A stretch of 64,000 nucleotides of DNA from Druceiella hillmani (Eukaryota; Arthropoda; Insecta; Lepidoptera; Hepialidae). Location: the NCBI GenBank assembly GCA_039881145.1, contig JAYKKI010000039.1, positions 19,524,001-19,588,000 on the forward strand. The letters are read 5' to 3'. Below are positions 44,960 to 56,228 of this stretch, piece after piece (the stretch's first letter is position 1; every line of letters begins with the position of its first letter). The translations under genes and the position numbers were made by a program. The notes below the pieces were generated by a model that saw only the letters and a program-made list of their open reading frames with translations, was not told the origin of the DNA and searched no databases.

Positions 44960-45298
44960 GTCTTCTTATGAAGCTAATTATATCCTTATGTTGGGGGAAA
45001 TATTAAAAAGTTCACTAGGGGTTTGTGTTACAAAATGTGTGGATATTATTTTTATTTAGTCCCTTCAGTTTTAATAATTTAGGGTATCTTTTCTTTGATC
45101 ATGCATTTAAAACTGCTTTAGAAGAGTAAATGTTCTACGGCGTAATTATATATATATATATTATGATTCAAGATCATATTCATAAAAAAGTTCTCTCGCT
45201 ATCATCATTAAGCAGAATAGCAGTGTGACCATAAAGTGAATCCAAATATTAAATAATTTGATGTGTCCTTAGTAATTCATCTTTCTTCTAACCCTTTC
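44960..45298. other. 3' flank, nothing recognised
   Basis: AT-rich sequence with a short TA run near 45150. Confidence 0.4.
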
Positions 45299-45305
45299 AT
45301 GATTA

Positions 45306-45365
45306 ATTAGACAATTTAAAAAATCGTGAAGAAAGAAAAACTCACGATTTTTTAAATTATCTAAT
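45306..45365. repeat. 24-bp inverted repeat hairpin
   Basis: The arms at 45306-45329 and 45342-45365 pair at 23 of 24 positions around a 12-base A/G-rich loop (GAAGAAAGAAAA region). Pairing continues outward with one mismatch into ATGATTA and GAATCAT. It is a possible MITE remnant or fold in a transcript. Confidence 0.85.
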
Positions 45366-45700
45366 GAATCATATACAGTACCCGGTTGTAAATTAACATC
45401 AACAAAAAACACCAAGACTTGTATTGTTCACTTTACCAAAATGCAAATGATATTACATTTCAGAATACTAATCTCCCCCAATGCACTTGATTAGTTTTTA
45501 TTCAAAATATATTTCTAGATTCATAAGCATTAAAAAATATTTGTCCAGTAATCATTATGTAGATACTATAGGTTTTTGTCAGTTATTGTAATATTTGTAA
45601 TCATATAAGTATATGATTATATATAGAAATATAACAAGAAATAAGTTATCTAATGAACCATAAAAGGATTAAGGGAAAGATACATTATTGATCACACAAT

Positions 45701-45856
45701 AAAATAAGGTACTTGATACAAATAAGGACTATCTAAATTAAGTGGCTCTTATTTGTATCAAGTACGTTATTTTCGAAGTTGGGTTTATTCTTCTTGATTT
45801 TTGGGTGAATAGGCTTTCTTAAAACATAGGCCTTATTTGTATTAAGTACCTTATTT
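45701..45856. repeat. Three-arm inverted/direct repeat
   Basis: An arm reading AAATAAGGTACTTGATACAA + ATAAG at 45701-45726 is inverted at 45748-45773 (25 of 26 match). It appears inverted again at 45832-45856 with one or two changes. The result is a stem plus an extra right arm, in non-coding DNA. Confidence 0.85.
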
Positions 45857-46007
45857 AATATCATACTTTATTATCAACTAATTTAAAAAAAAGACAATGA
45901 AAATCACTACCAGTGTGTAAAGAAAAGTTTTCCCCCATTCGGTTTACTCAATATCTTTTCTTCCAGATTGATCGTCTAGGATTAAAGGGAAAAAAAATTT
46001 TGTAATA

Positions 46008-47251
46008 CACTCTTTTGCATAAAAAACGGGCGGTTTTTATTTTGTCATATTATTAACAAAATATTATTTATTAAGAGTTTGTATTAATTGTAATTGTTAC
46101 TGGCAGGTATAGTGTATTCTGGCACATAAAAACGAACGTTCTAAATTTGAAATTTATTCTTTTTGAATGAAAATTCTCTTTCACTGACAAAAACGTACTT
46201 TATGGCGGTAAATGAAATCCAACTCTTATTAAGTTCTTTTTCATTTATTACGTTTTTTATTTTAATGAATAAATTTTAATTAAATTTCTGCTGTTTGCTG
46301 CATTAGTTCACTTCTGTTTGCTGTTCTCAGTATGGTTGAAAAAACGGTAAGAGCTAGTAAAATTATTGCGCTGCTTAAAAAAGGCTGTAGCCAATGTTAT
46401 GTGTCTCAGCAGTATAATGTGAGCCGTTCTACCGTCTAAGGACCTGGCAACGATACCAAGAAACGGGCTCAGTCAGTATAAGGCCCGGTTCTGAAAGAAA
46501 ACGGTGCACTGAACCACGGGACGACCGCTTCATAGTCAGTCAAGCGCTACGAAATCGTCAAGTTACGTACGTGGATCTGAAACGGAACTTCGAGGACGTC
46601 AGAGGTACACGAATAAGCCTATGGACAGTCAGAAGGAGACTTCGGGCCTTCAATATACGTAGCTGTTGCCCAGCTCGGGGCCCTACATTCCTCCGTGAAC
46701 ATCAAGTTGCCAGATTGAGATTCCCTCAAAATTTTTCATCATAAACTCAACAAGACTGTAATAGTGTTTTATTCTCCGACGAAGCTCGTAAATCGATTAG
46801 TGGTGAGAATCGACGTCGGCGAGTCTTGCGAAGACCTGGAGAACGCTTCGCAGAAGTGTGCTTTGAGGAAATCACCCCTTACGGTGGAGGCTCCGTAATG
46901 TTTTGGGCTGGTGTTAATTCAGATGACCGTATATGCAGAAGGCGCGTTGATGCGTATATGTAGGAGGCCGGAATTCGTCGGTTAGACTGGCCAGCTAGAA
47001 GTTCCTACCTCAATCCGATAGAACACATTGAAACATTTTTAATGTACCAGTATCAAAACGCTCGTCTGTGGACTTTACATAGTTTTTTTTTATTTATTCG
47101 CATTTTTAATGACTGAAGTAGGTAAAAACGATATCTCAATAATAAATAACTATGTTCTCATTATATCGCCATATAAAATGCATCAAATAATAATAAAATT
47201 ACTCTGATATGGTTTATTCCTATAAGTGTCCGTTTTTTTTGCAAAAGAGTA
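46008..47251 (+). mobile_element. Tc1-like transposon, both ends intact, transposase dead
   Basis: The inverted ends CACTCTTTTGCATAAAAAAC (46008) and its mirror (read on -: TACTCTTTTGCAAAAAAAAC from 47251) are flanked by TA on both sides (46006-46007 and 47252-47253). TA is the usual Tc1/mariner target. The length is 1,244 bp, shorter than a typical intact Tc1-like element of about 1.6 kb because of an internal deletion in the transposase. Confidence 0.88.
46332..47045 (+). pseudogene. Tc1-like transposase, frameshifted and internally deleted
   Basis: It starts MVEKTVRASKIIALLKKGCS and includes the paired-like HTH phrase CYVSQQYNVSRSTV. Later come VLFSDE-like and SGENRRRRVLRRPGERFAEV, then ITPYGGGSVMFWAGVNSDDR, and finally EAGIRRLDWPARSSYLNPIE. 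The GGSVMFWAG and DWPARSPDLNPIEH signatures are diagnostic for Tc1-like transposases, the latter carrying the last acidic catalytic residue. The segment with the second Asp (usually QQDNARPH) is missing between NSDDR and EAGIRRLDW. Several stops occur, so it cannot encode an active enzyme. Confidence 0.85.
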
Positions 47252-47668
47252 TATAAATAAATAAAGTTTTTATTAAGGGTAACCCTTTTTAGGATACTGT
47301 AACCAAACTATGAATATTTTCTAAACACTTATAATTTCACCATACCTGTCTGTGTGTTCGCCTGTGTGTCACAGCCGTAATACTATTAGTTCTATAAAGC
47401 TGAAATTAGGCGTGGTTAAACATATTTATAACGCCCACGAATTTATTAATTAAATTCTTTTAATAAAACGCTTTTTAGGGTACCTCCGCTACATATAAAC
47501 TGGGGGAAGAGTATTATGTAGGGTATACTTTGAATGTTTCTATGAAAAATATTGTGTGCATATCTGAATACTTTCGATACAAGGATCTGTTTAGAAAATA
47601 TTAAACTTAAAAAATGGTTATCTTTATTTCCACCCCTACCAGGTATACCACTATTTTTGAATATCTGA
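47252..47668. other. Probable old LINE-like scraps
   Basis: Words such as GCTTTTTAGGGTACCTCCGC near 47470 and CTGTGTGTTCGCCTGTGTGT near 47350 are of a type common in lepidopteran interspersed repeats. No family or boundary could be set. Confidence 0.3.
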
Positions 47669-47669
47669 A

Positions 47670-47671
47670 CA

Positions 47672-47740
<69 letters not shown>
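47670..47740. repeat. (TA)n microsatellite
   Basis: About 62 bp of TA repeats followed by TGTATATA. Confidence 0.95.
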
Positions 47741-48061
47741 GCGAAATTAAAAAGACAGCTGTCACAGTTGACTAAGTTTTACTGTCGACGAACTAATGAC
47801 ACGTAGTTCCGTCTGTAAAAAGTTCATAGAAATTCAATACAAATAAATTAAATCAACCGCAAAAACAACTTTGTAATATAAAATGTATATTTATTATGTA
47901 TGTGAAAGATATATCGACAAAATATTTATGTATTTACATGGTAAGAAATATAAGTATTTATGTATGCACCGTTATGGAAGTAGGTAATATACCTGCGAAC
48001 AGAGTAGAGTTTACTGGTAGTACGTTTTTACGCCTGTACCCGTAATTTATTGCCTATAGTG
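47741..48061. other. Spacer, nothing recognised
   Basis: No feature was supported. Confidence 0.4.
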
Positions 48062-48919
48062 GGCAATAATATTTACGTTGTTTAAATTACAGAATAGGCA
48101 ATAAATTTATTTTGTGTAAATTGAATATTGTGAATAAATTAGAAAATAGGCAATAAATTTACGTTGTGTAAATTTAATATTGTGAATAAATTATAGAGTA
48201 GACAATAAACTTAGAGAGTAGGTAATAAATTTACGTTGTGTAAATTAACTATTGTGAATAAATTACAGAGTAGGCAATACATTTACGTTGTGTAAATTTA
48301 ATATTGTAAATAAATTAGAAAGTAGGCAATAAATTTACGTTGTGTAAATTTAATATTGTGAATAAATTATAGAGTACACAATAAACTTAGAGAGTAGGTA
48401 ATACATTTACGTTGTGTAAATTAACTATTGTGAATAAATTACAGAGTAGGCAATAAATTTACGTTGTGTAAATTGAATATTGTGAATAAATTATAAAATA
48501 GGCAATAAATTTACGTTGTGTAAATTTAATACTGTGAATAAATTATAGAGCAGACAATAAACTTAGAGAGTAGGTAATAAATTTACGTTGTGTAAATTAA
48601 CTATTGTGAATAAATTACAGAGTAGGCAATAAATTTACGCTGTGTAAATTTAATATTGTGAATAAATTACAGAGTAGGCAATAAATTTACGTTGTGTAAA
48701 TTTAATATTGTGAATAAGTTACAGAGTAGGCAATAAATTTACGTTGTGTAAATTTAATATTGTGAATAAATTACAAAGTAGGCACTAAATTTACGTTATG
48801 TAAATTTGATATTGTGTATAAATTACAGAGTAGGCAATAAATTTACTTTGTGTAAATTTAATATTGTATATAAATTATAGAGTGGGGAATAAATTTACGT
48901 TGTGTAAATTTAATATTGT
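48062..48919 (+). repeat. 52-bp minisatellite with a hairpin in every unit
   Basis: About 16 units of TAGGCAATAAATTTACGTTG, TGTAAATTTAATATTGTGAA, TAAATTACAGAG. Within each, AATTTAC and GTAAATT pair around GTTGT, so the array is a series of 7-bp hairpins spaced about 52 bp. Three or more units carry an extra AGACAATAAACTTAGAG insert, which gives a higher-order pattern near 48195, 48375 and 48550. Confidence 0.93.
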
Positions 48920-49424
48920 GACTAGTTTAATAGAAATAACAAGTACCCTTAAGTGACTAAATGTGTACGGAATCATCGTAGTGCGAGTTCGACTCGTAAA
49001 AAATCTATCAGGTTTTGTTATATAAATTTTCACAAAATAGTGGTCTTTTTCATAGCCACTGGGACAACAAAAAATTTTAAAAATCAAATGTAAGAGCTCA
49101 ATTATACGACAGAAACATCTTTATTATTTAATTCCAATTCTTCAGGAACATTAATTTTGTATCAGGTCTTTCGTCAAGCTTCCAAGTTAATTTTTTTTTA
49201 ATTTATATAGTGGGATAGATGAACTAATTTTTTCGAAAAACAATTATATATTTAAAACATTAAACGTTATGTAAATAATTTTAATGATTATTGATATACT
49301 CCTCCTGGATCTTTGAAGGAGTAAATAAAAAAAGCATTTATTCTAAATACATAAGAAGAAAATGTCACGTCTTAATCATCTAAGAAAGACTACAGTGAGA
49401 AATAAAACAACGTCGCGGGCTTAG
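48920..49424. other. Spacer, nothing recognised
   Basis: A 70-codon - frame overlaps the array end and has no motif. Confidence 0.4.
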
Positions 49425-49600
49425 ATTAAAATAAAAAAGGGAAGATACAGTACACTCTTACTTTATATAAATACAAAACGGCCATGGTACAACTACACGC
49501 ACACTAACTCTCACAGCTACAACCACAAATTGCCTAGATGTAAAATTAACTGAGAGACAAAGCGATGCATTGTGACTGTAGCGCGAGTGAATAGCAAATT
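49425..49600 (+). repeat. Dispersed repeat shared with 37125-37258
   Basis: AAATTGCCTAGATGTAAAAT, then GAGACAAAGCGATGCATTGT and ACTGTAGCGCGAGTGAATAG match the intron 2 copy. This copy has about 45 extra bases in the middle (CACGCACACTAACTCTCACA). Confidence 0.7.
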
Positions 49601-49855
49601 GACAATTTGCACCGAACGCACTGCTAGTACTTTAAGTTTCTCACGGTGCAACGCTTGCGCATACCGCTGTCATTCAAACATGACGGTAATAAAAGAAAAT
49701 ATTTTGTTAAAACTTATAACATTTTTATGTAATTACGCATGAAAAGTACATCCATGTGTCCTATTTTTGTTTTGTGAATGGTTAATGCATGTGATAAAAA
49801 CAGTAGAAGGTATTGTTGGATTGATTTCCGAAATATCGAAATTGAACAAAACACA

Positions 49856-49878
49856 ACCAGGTCCATTGGACCTGGTTT
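49856..49878. repeat. Perfect 11-bp inverted repeat
   Basis: AACCAGGTCCA and TGGACCTGGTT flank a single T. It lies near the 3' side of the pogo-like N-terminal fragment. Confidence 0.9.
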
Positions 49879-49959
49879 ACGTGGATCGCGCACCGTTAAA
49901 GCGTACCGTATATTCCATTGTTTCTTTTAATCTGAGGTTACGAGCAAGTATTTATCTAA

Positions 49960-50175
49960 AGTGTTTTTTTCCAGAATTTCTATTTGCATAACACCTTCTT
50001 AAAGTTTTTGCCGGTATTTCACGTCGATAAGCTATTTTGTTTAAGGCAAATCTACAGCAGCAAGGCTACATCATCCATAGACTCCATGGCTCTTATCAAT
50101 GCTTCTTGTGTCCACTCCGTTGAGACACAATGCGGTCGAGCGTCTCTTTTCCTTGTAGACTTACGTGGAATCTTC
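49960..50175 (-). pseudogene. pogo/psq-type HTH N-terminal fragment
   Basis: The - strand reads IPRKSTRKRDARPHCVSTEW, TQEALIRAMESMDDVALLL, then after a frameshift NKIAYRREIPAKTLRRCYAN. This matches the N-terminus of pogo/jerky-type transposases: basic RK(R)..R, then W(S/T)xE.L..A(I/M)E.(V/M), then the recognition helix with IP..TL.R. Nothing downstream (DDE) was recognised, so it is a fragment. The small + frames here are shadows. Confidence 0.65.
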
Positions 50176-50179
50176 TGTT

Positions 50180-50446
50180 AAACACTTATCTTTAAGTAAA
50201 TCGCGTTTGTCTCTGACAAGGGGATAAGCGCCCTTAGGAGCCCGTAAGGACATCTATACTCACCGAAATTGAGGCATCTCTCCTTTTTGGTTGACTCTCT
50301 CACACTGAGGCGTGAGGGACTAGTACTTTCCTAATATAGTATTAAACATGTCAGTGTGGTTCTAAATATGTCTGGTTACTATCGAGGTATCTATACTCCT
50401 ACGAAAATTATCCCACTCTTACCCTATTTTACGCATTCATGACGCC
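50180..50446. other. Spacer, nothing recognised
   Basis: No feature was supported. Confidence 0.35.
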
Positions 50447-51612
50447 ACAAACATGCCAAGTTTCAATTTTGTATATTCCTTGCCTTTTTGTCACTAAATT
50501 AATAATGAATAATACAATTTTGTATATAACTTGCCTTTTTATCACTAAATTAACAATGAATAATACAATTTTGTATATTCCTTGCCTTTTTGTCACTAAA
50601 TTAATAATGAATAATACAATTTTGTACATAACTTGCCTTTTTGTCACTAAATAAACAATGAATAATACAATTGTGTATATTCCTTGCCTTTTTGTCACTA
50701 AATTAATAGTGAATAATACAATTTTGTATATAACTTGCCTTTTTGTCACTAAATTAACAATGAATAATACAATTTTGTATATTCCTTGCCTTTTTGTCAC
50801 TAAATTAATAATGGATAATACAATTTTGTATATAACTTGCCTTTTTGTTACTAAATTAACAATGAATAATACAATTTTGTATATAACTTGCCTTTTTATC
50901 ACTAAATTAACAATGAATAATACAATTTTGTATATTCCTTGCCTTTTTGTCACTAAATTAATAATGAATAATACAATTTTGTACATAACTTGCCTTTCTG
51001 TCACTAAATAAACAATGAATAATACAATTGTGTATATTCCTTGCCTTTTTGTCACTAAATTAATAGTGAATAATACAATTTTGTATATAACTTGCCTTTT
51101 TGTCACTAAATTAACAATGAATAATACAATTTTGTATATTCCTTGCCTTTTTGTCACTAAATTAATAATGAATAATACAATTTTGTATATAACTTGCCTT
51201 TTTGTCACTAAATTAACAATGAATAATACAATTTTGTATATTCCTTGCCTTTTTGTCACTAAATTAATAATGAATAATACAATTTTGTACATAACTTGCC
51301 TTTTTGTCACTAAATAAACAATGAATAATACAATTGTGTATATTCCTTGCCTTTTTGTCACTAAATTAATAGTGAATAATACAATTTTGTACATAACTTG
51401 CCTTTTTGTCACTAAATTAACAATGAATAATACAATTTTGTATATTCCTTGCCTTTTTGTCACTAAATTAATAGTGAATAATACAATTTTGTATATAACT
51501 TGCCTTTTTGTCACTAAATTAATGAATAATACAATTTTGTATATTCCTTGCCTTTTTGTCACTAAATTAATAATGAATAATACAATTTTGTATATAACTT
51601 GTCTTTTTGTCG
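50447..51612. repeat. 51-bp minisatellite with higher-order structure
   Basis: About 23 units of AATGAATAATACAATTTTGT, ATAT(AA/TC)CTTGCCTTT, TTGTCACTAAATTAA(C/T)A alternate between an AACTTGCC type and a CCTTGCC type (102-bp dimers). The variant ACTAAATAAACAATG recurs at about 50648, 51005 and 51311, that is 7 and 6 units apart. This shows amplification of multi-unit blocks. The unit is 17 codons, so a 398-codon frame on - (KRQVIYKIVLFIINLVT type) and four shorter frames on + appear. A 3-base deletion near 51521 keeps the - frame open. No signal peptide or domain supports translation. Confidence 0.95.
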
Positions 51613-51624
51613 CCATACCGTACA

Positions 51625-51777
51625 CTCTACTACATGTAGACTATATATATATACCTTAGATAGCGTGGCGACCCGTCGCCACGGCAAGCGTCGCCACGTC
51701 AACGATCCGGTTTATACCTGCGCCTATAGATGTTTCACATCAAAAAAATGTATGCCATAATTCAAATAGACTTTATT
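51625..51777. other. GC-richer boundary after the array
   Basis: GCGTGGCGACCCGTCGCCAC (51663) holds a GTGGCGAC / GTCGCCAC inverted pair and is followed by GGCAAGCGTCGCCACGTC. No further assignment was possible. Confidence 0.4.
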
Positions 51778-51825
51778 GTTACTATATTAGCAAAATGTAA
51801 ATTGACATTTTGCTAATATGGTAAC
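51778..51825. repeat. 21-bp hairpin
   Basis: The arms at 51778-51798 and 51805-51825 pair at 20 of 21 positions around AAATTG. The arm core is ATTAGCAAAATGT. Confidence 0.85.
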
Positions 51826-54515
51826 TAATATGATGTTTAAACTGAAAGTTTAAAAAAAATATTCCATTTTTATAATTTAATTTACTTATTTTTTATTTAA
51901 AAACTCAATAATTTATAAAAAATTATGTTTTTAATTTTGCAATAAGTGGTTACTGATAAAAAAAAGTGAAATAACAGGGAAAAAAAGGTTAAAACCTATT
52001 CCATCGCAAACAAAATCATAAAATTTTTCAAATTGATTTTTTTATAATAAATATCAGCTGCAGAATTTTTTTCAGATATATTGTTCTTAATGTATATTTT
52101 ATCATACGCTATCAAAAAAATTATCAAAAAGTTTCCGGTACTAAACTGCATTCTACAGAAATCTTACACGAATAAATATTCATTGATTCAATAATGAATA
52201 ATATGTTAACTGTAGGTAGCTGTCATATTACCATTGAAGATTTTTTTAACAATTGAAGTGAAGCAAGGCTATTATGATAATTTAATTTGTCCCGTGTTAC
52301 GAAAGCCCACAATACTCGAAGTATTGATACAAGAACATTAGTTTAACTTACTCGCAGTTTACACCAACTTTCAGTTTGAATAGAATATTTGAAACGGTTA
52401 TTGATATTTCACATTTATTGATTACAAACAATGAAGTTCGTACTAGAACACATTATTATAACTTTATCTTAGAGTCAAGTAATTTGCTGGATCTCTTGCA
52501 CAAACTTCTGTTCACAGACAAAATGGCGTAATGTGGACATTCAGTCGCTCCGATATATCTGACGTTAGTAATAAAATAGCTCCGCCCTTTTTTGGTACAG
52601 CGCATCACGCGGATACGCGCGAGGGACCGCCTTCTCAAGATGGAAGATTGATACCTACACGTACCAATTTGTTTGTCCGGCCAACCAGGATGCCGAAACA
52701 ATTGTTATGTATAAGTACGTTGCTCAATAACCATTATTATTATTATGATACCTTTTTGGTTGGTTGAAATAAAAGGTCTACTAGAACCAGCCGCCAACAA
52801 GTTGTACCCAATTACTTTACAATATGTAGAGTTGCCCCTACACCATAAAAGTGACACACCGAAAGACAATTTAAAGTTCGAAAATCTCTTGTCTTTACAA
52901 TTAGTCTTTCGTTGCCCACTCAAGCGACCAGTCGTCAACGTATAAAACAATACGCCGTTGTGCCAAATGCAAGTCCATAAAATTACTCCGAAACGTTACA
53001 AAAAATATGGATTCATATTTAATTTACAAGAACACTATTTTACTTACCAAATTTTTTATATATGTTCAATAATTATTTATTTTAATCATATATATCATCA
53101 TTTCAGTTAAATATGACCGTTCCTATTATTGTTGTTGACAAGAACTATTGTTGTTGTTTCGTTCTTCCCTAATTAAAATGGAAGAGAAATATAATGTGAA
53201 CGTAGGTTGGTTATTTTGTTTATAGTTTTAGGGCTGCATTTATTTCTGCGTATCGTCGATATCGACATACGTATTTACTGTTACTCAATATAATAACATG
53301 ATTATTCCAAATGTACTATTCTTGCTCACAATATTTTTGCTTACTGCTCTACAAGGACTCTTTTAAAAATTCATCAGTATTTAGAATACATTATAAATTG
53401 ATTATTATCGTAATATTAATAGTATTAACAATATTTTAATATAATTGAAGTATCACTGATAAGTATTCGGATTAATAAATGAACAATTTCAGAACGTATG
53501 CATATATTAACTTTAAACATGGATGCGGGTTCCCAGATATGAAATTCGGAAAAGCTGTTGGAAAAAATAGTAGGAGAAAATCAATGTGACGAAATGTGGT
53601 GTGCGTCTTGTAATATAAACATTTTCTCGCGACAACTATACAATCAAATCCGGTCGAAAGTTAAAAAAAAAAACAATGTAATATAATGTGAGTTTCTGTT
53701 AAATTTTGCTTATTCCAAACACGAAGATCATTCTAATATTCATTTAACTTTTAATTACCGATATTGCGTTTCAATCAATAATATCGACTTTTTACATCGA
53801 CGTAACACATTCCAACTCACTTGATGATTAGAGGCGGCGGGTTCCACCCCACCAAGTCGTCCGGCCGCGATCTTCGGGCGGGACGACATTTTACTCGCTT
53901 ACAAAATGAGGGGAACACATATATACTTTTATTAATCTAGGGTTGTACCGTGTTCAATACGGTTGCCCAACCTACCTCTCCCATTATATCTACTGCTATA
54001 TACCTTTATACAAAGTTACAAACATTTGAAATATTCATGAGGTTCTGAAATATACATCTACCGCAGTCTAAAACGTTGAATGAGTAAGCAAATAGAGCAG
54101 AACTTGACTGAGCAGTTAAATGAGCAGTTGAATGTTCTTGCAATGAATATTTACTAATTCTACATATCGATCTCGATCGTTGCAGGCAATCGCGCCGATC
54201 GAGTTGACGCTACACATCAGCAACATAGCTGTTTCTCTTTCTAACCAATAGCGTCGACCGAATGACTATCTCGATAGCACGCTTGCGCAGTTACTTTGTA
54301 CTGGCACACACGTCTTTATTATTATCTAATTATAAAAATGTTATCATATAAATAAATATTTTATTAGATCTCTCGGAAAACCTCCTAAACGTATTTATCA
54401 AACAAAGGAACATATCGTTATTTAGAGATCAATACCCAATTAAGATACATAATAATAGAATATAGGTTCGTGTTGGAAGAACATAATAAATAACTAAAAA
54501 TTTAGGCGTACGATA
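51826..54515. other. Intergenic stretch with unexplained GC-richer patches
   Basis: 52500-52980 has overlapping 66-81 codon frames on both strands and is less AT-rich. It may be an old mobile element but no motif is clear. 53830-53885 is a short, very GC-rich patch (GGCGGCGGGTTCCACCCCAC, CGTCCGGCCGCGATC). 54170-54300 is another moderate patch. No gene is supported. Confidence 0.35.
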
Positions 54516-54570
54516 ACGAAACCAGACCAAATGTTGAAGGTTAATTCTTCAACATTTAGTCTGGTTTCGT
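54516..54570. repeat. 23-bp hairpin
   Basis: The arms at 54516-54538 (ACGAAACCAGACCAAATGTT + GAA) and 54548-54570 pair at 22 of 23 positions around a nine-base loop. Pairing continues weakly outward. The size and near-perfect pairing resemble a small-RNA precursor or an end-to-end MITE remnant. Confidence 0.85.
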
Positions 54571-56194
54571 GTTGATGTAATTAACAAGCAATTTTATGAA
54601 GTTTGTTTTCAAGAGTTCTTCATTTGTTTACCAAAGATGAATTTTGAAGATTCACTAAAACTTTGAACATGATTATTGAATAGATATCGTTAGTATTAAA
54701 GTAATTATAAACAATGACCAGAAGGTTCTGAAAAAAAATCTAAACAGAAATACATAGAAATCACAAACACATTTCTCAATACAACTCTTCCGAATGGCAT
54801 ATTGTATTCAACCACATTCAGTATGGCCACATTATACCACTTACTTCGTCGTACATATTTTTATATTATGATAACCAAATAGGAGCTTTCAAATTACCAT
54901 GAAGCTGATGTAATAATTAAAACACGTAAAATAGGCAAGTTTGCTATTAAGATCGATTATTTAATGATATTTAAGTAAACAGTTATTAAGATTTTGTTGA
55001 TATATCACGTAATTAATACTTCTATAATAATATGTTATATGCAATATTAACAAGATCTATCGATCTATTACCGCCGCTATGACAGTAAATATTCCCAAAT
55101 TTTCATTATTTTTAATTCTCCAGTTTTCATTCTTTCGTGTTGTTAAACATTAAATTTCCATTGTTCTTTCATATTGTTAAACATGACATTCTTTCTTCGG
55201 CACTGATCGTATTTAATGGTTCACAATACATTCGTTAAATCAAAAAGCAAACATATGACGATTGTTTTAGAGTCATTGTATTCTAACATTTGAATGTCAG
55301 GTAACTAACTACATTTACTTCCTAAACAGACCAACTTCCTAAACAGAATTGCTTGTACCACAGTCGCCTATTTTTTCTTTCAGTTTCAGTCAGAGTACGG
55401 AGCAGTAAGGTGCCAAAGAAAATACTGACAAATAAGGACAATCATTGAAGTGTGTAGTACAAAACCCGACTTGGCTGTCCCAACTTGTTTCAACATGTTG
55501 TTTTTTCAAAAGTGTATTAAGCGATTGTTCGTTAGGTGTGATAAACGTTTTTGGTGTAATTTTCTATTAGTTTTTTTTACTTTACTTCCATAATTGTTAT
55601 CGAATTGTTTATAAAACAAAACAAAAGGTGTATTTGTCTTTCTTTTCTACATCCAATGATGTTGTACTCAAAAGGCAGGTTATACCTATACAAAACGCAT
55701 AAACAATGTGGCTCCAAACTGCGTTACGTGCTAACTGTAATGATAGAGACAAAGTACAAGAAATCCCTCACATGAATAAAAGGGAGAGTCATATTGCAAT
55801 TGCCTCGTCTTTTAAGGACCACTTTTATAGCGATAATGACATGTCTATACAATATAACATCATACTCTATATAAACATAGATACGCCTTATCAATAGAAA
55901 ACACTGACATTGATTAAAACAATAAGTATATATAAATACTCTTAAACTAATTTTACAAAAAGGAAATAGTTTTGTCTGCCATACTTCGCGTCTTACAGGC
56001 TTTTTCCGGCTTAATGTTTTCCTCTCTAATACACTATATACACGCTCCTTAAGTGTGTGTTAGTGTATCTCATTTAAAAGCGTTTTATTAATTTATAATA
56101 TGTCACAGTGATAGTGAAAAAAATTAGATGTGTCACATCTGTCAGGCGTCCCATGACGGCTCAATTTTTTTTGCGTAATAGTGTACTAGTACTA
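54571..56194. other. Intergenic, nothing recognised
   Basis: A 63-codon + frame at 55706-55897 has no motif or splice partner. Confidence 0.4.
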
Positions 56195-56228
56195 ATTTTA
56201 TGTTCATTTGTTGAAATGAACATAAAAT
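56195..56228. repeat. Perfect 15-bp hairpin
   Basis: ATTTTATGTTCATTT (56195-56209) and AAATGAACATAAAAT (56214-56228) pair around GTTG. Confidence 0.88.

Noticed and set aside
46332..47045. Functional Tc1-like transposase
   Set aside because: Several stops and frameshifts, and loss of the segment with the second catalytic Asp.
48062..48919. CRISPR-like regularly spaced repeats
   Set aside because: The whole 52-bp unit is repeated with no unique spacers, and the window is eukaryotic. The same applies to the 44, 45, 51 and 81 bp arrays.
50429..51625. 398-codon - strand frame as a repetitive protein gene
   Set aside because: It is entirely the 51-bp minisatellite (17 codons per unit), open also in pieces on the + strand, with no domain, signal or non-repetitive sequence of any length.
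52456..52950. Overlapping 66-81 codon frames on both strands as small genes
   Set aside because: The frames shadow each other on opposite strands, and none has a recognisable motif or a consistent start and splice context.
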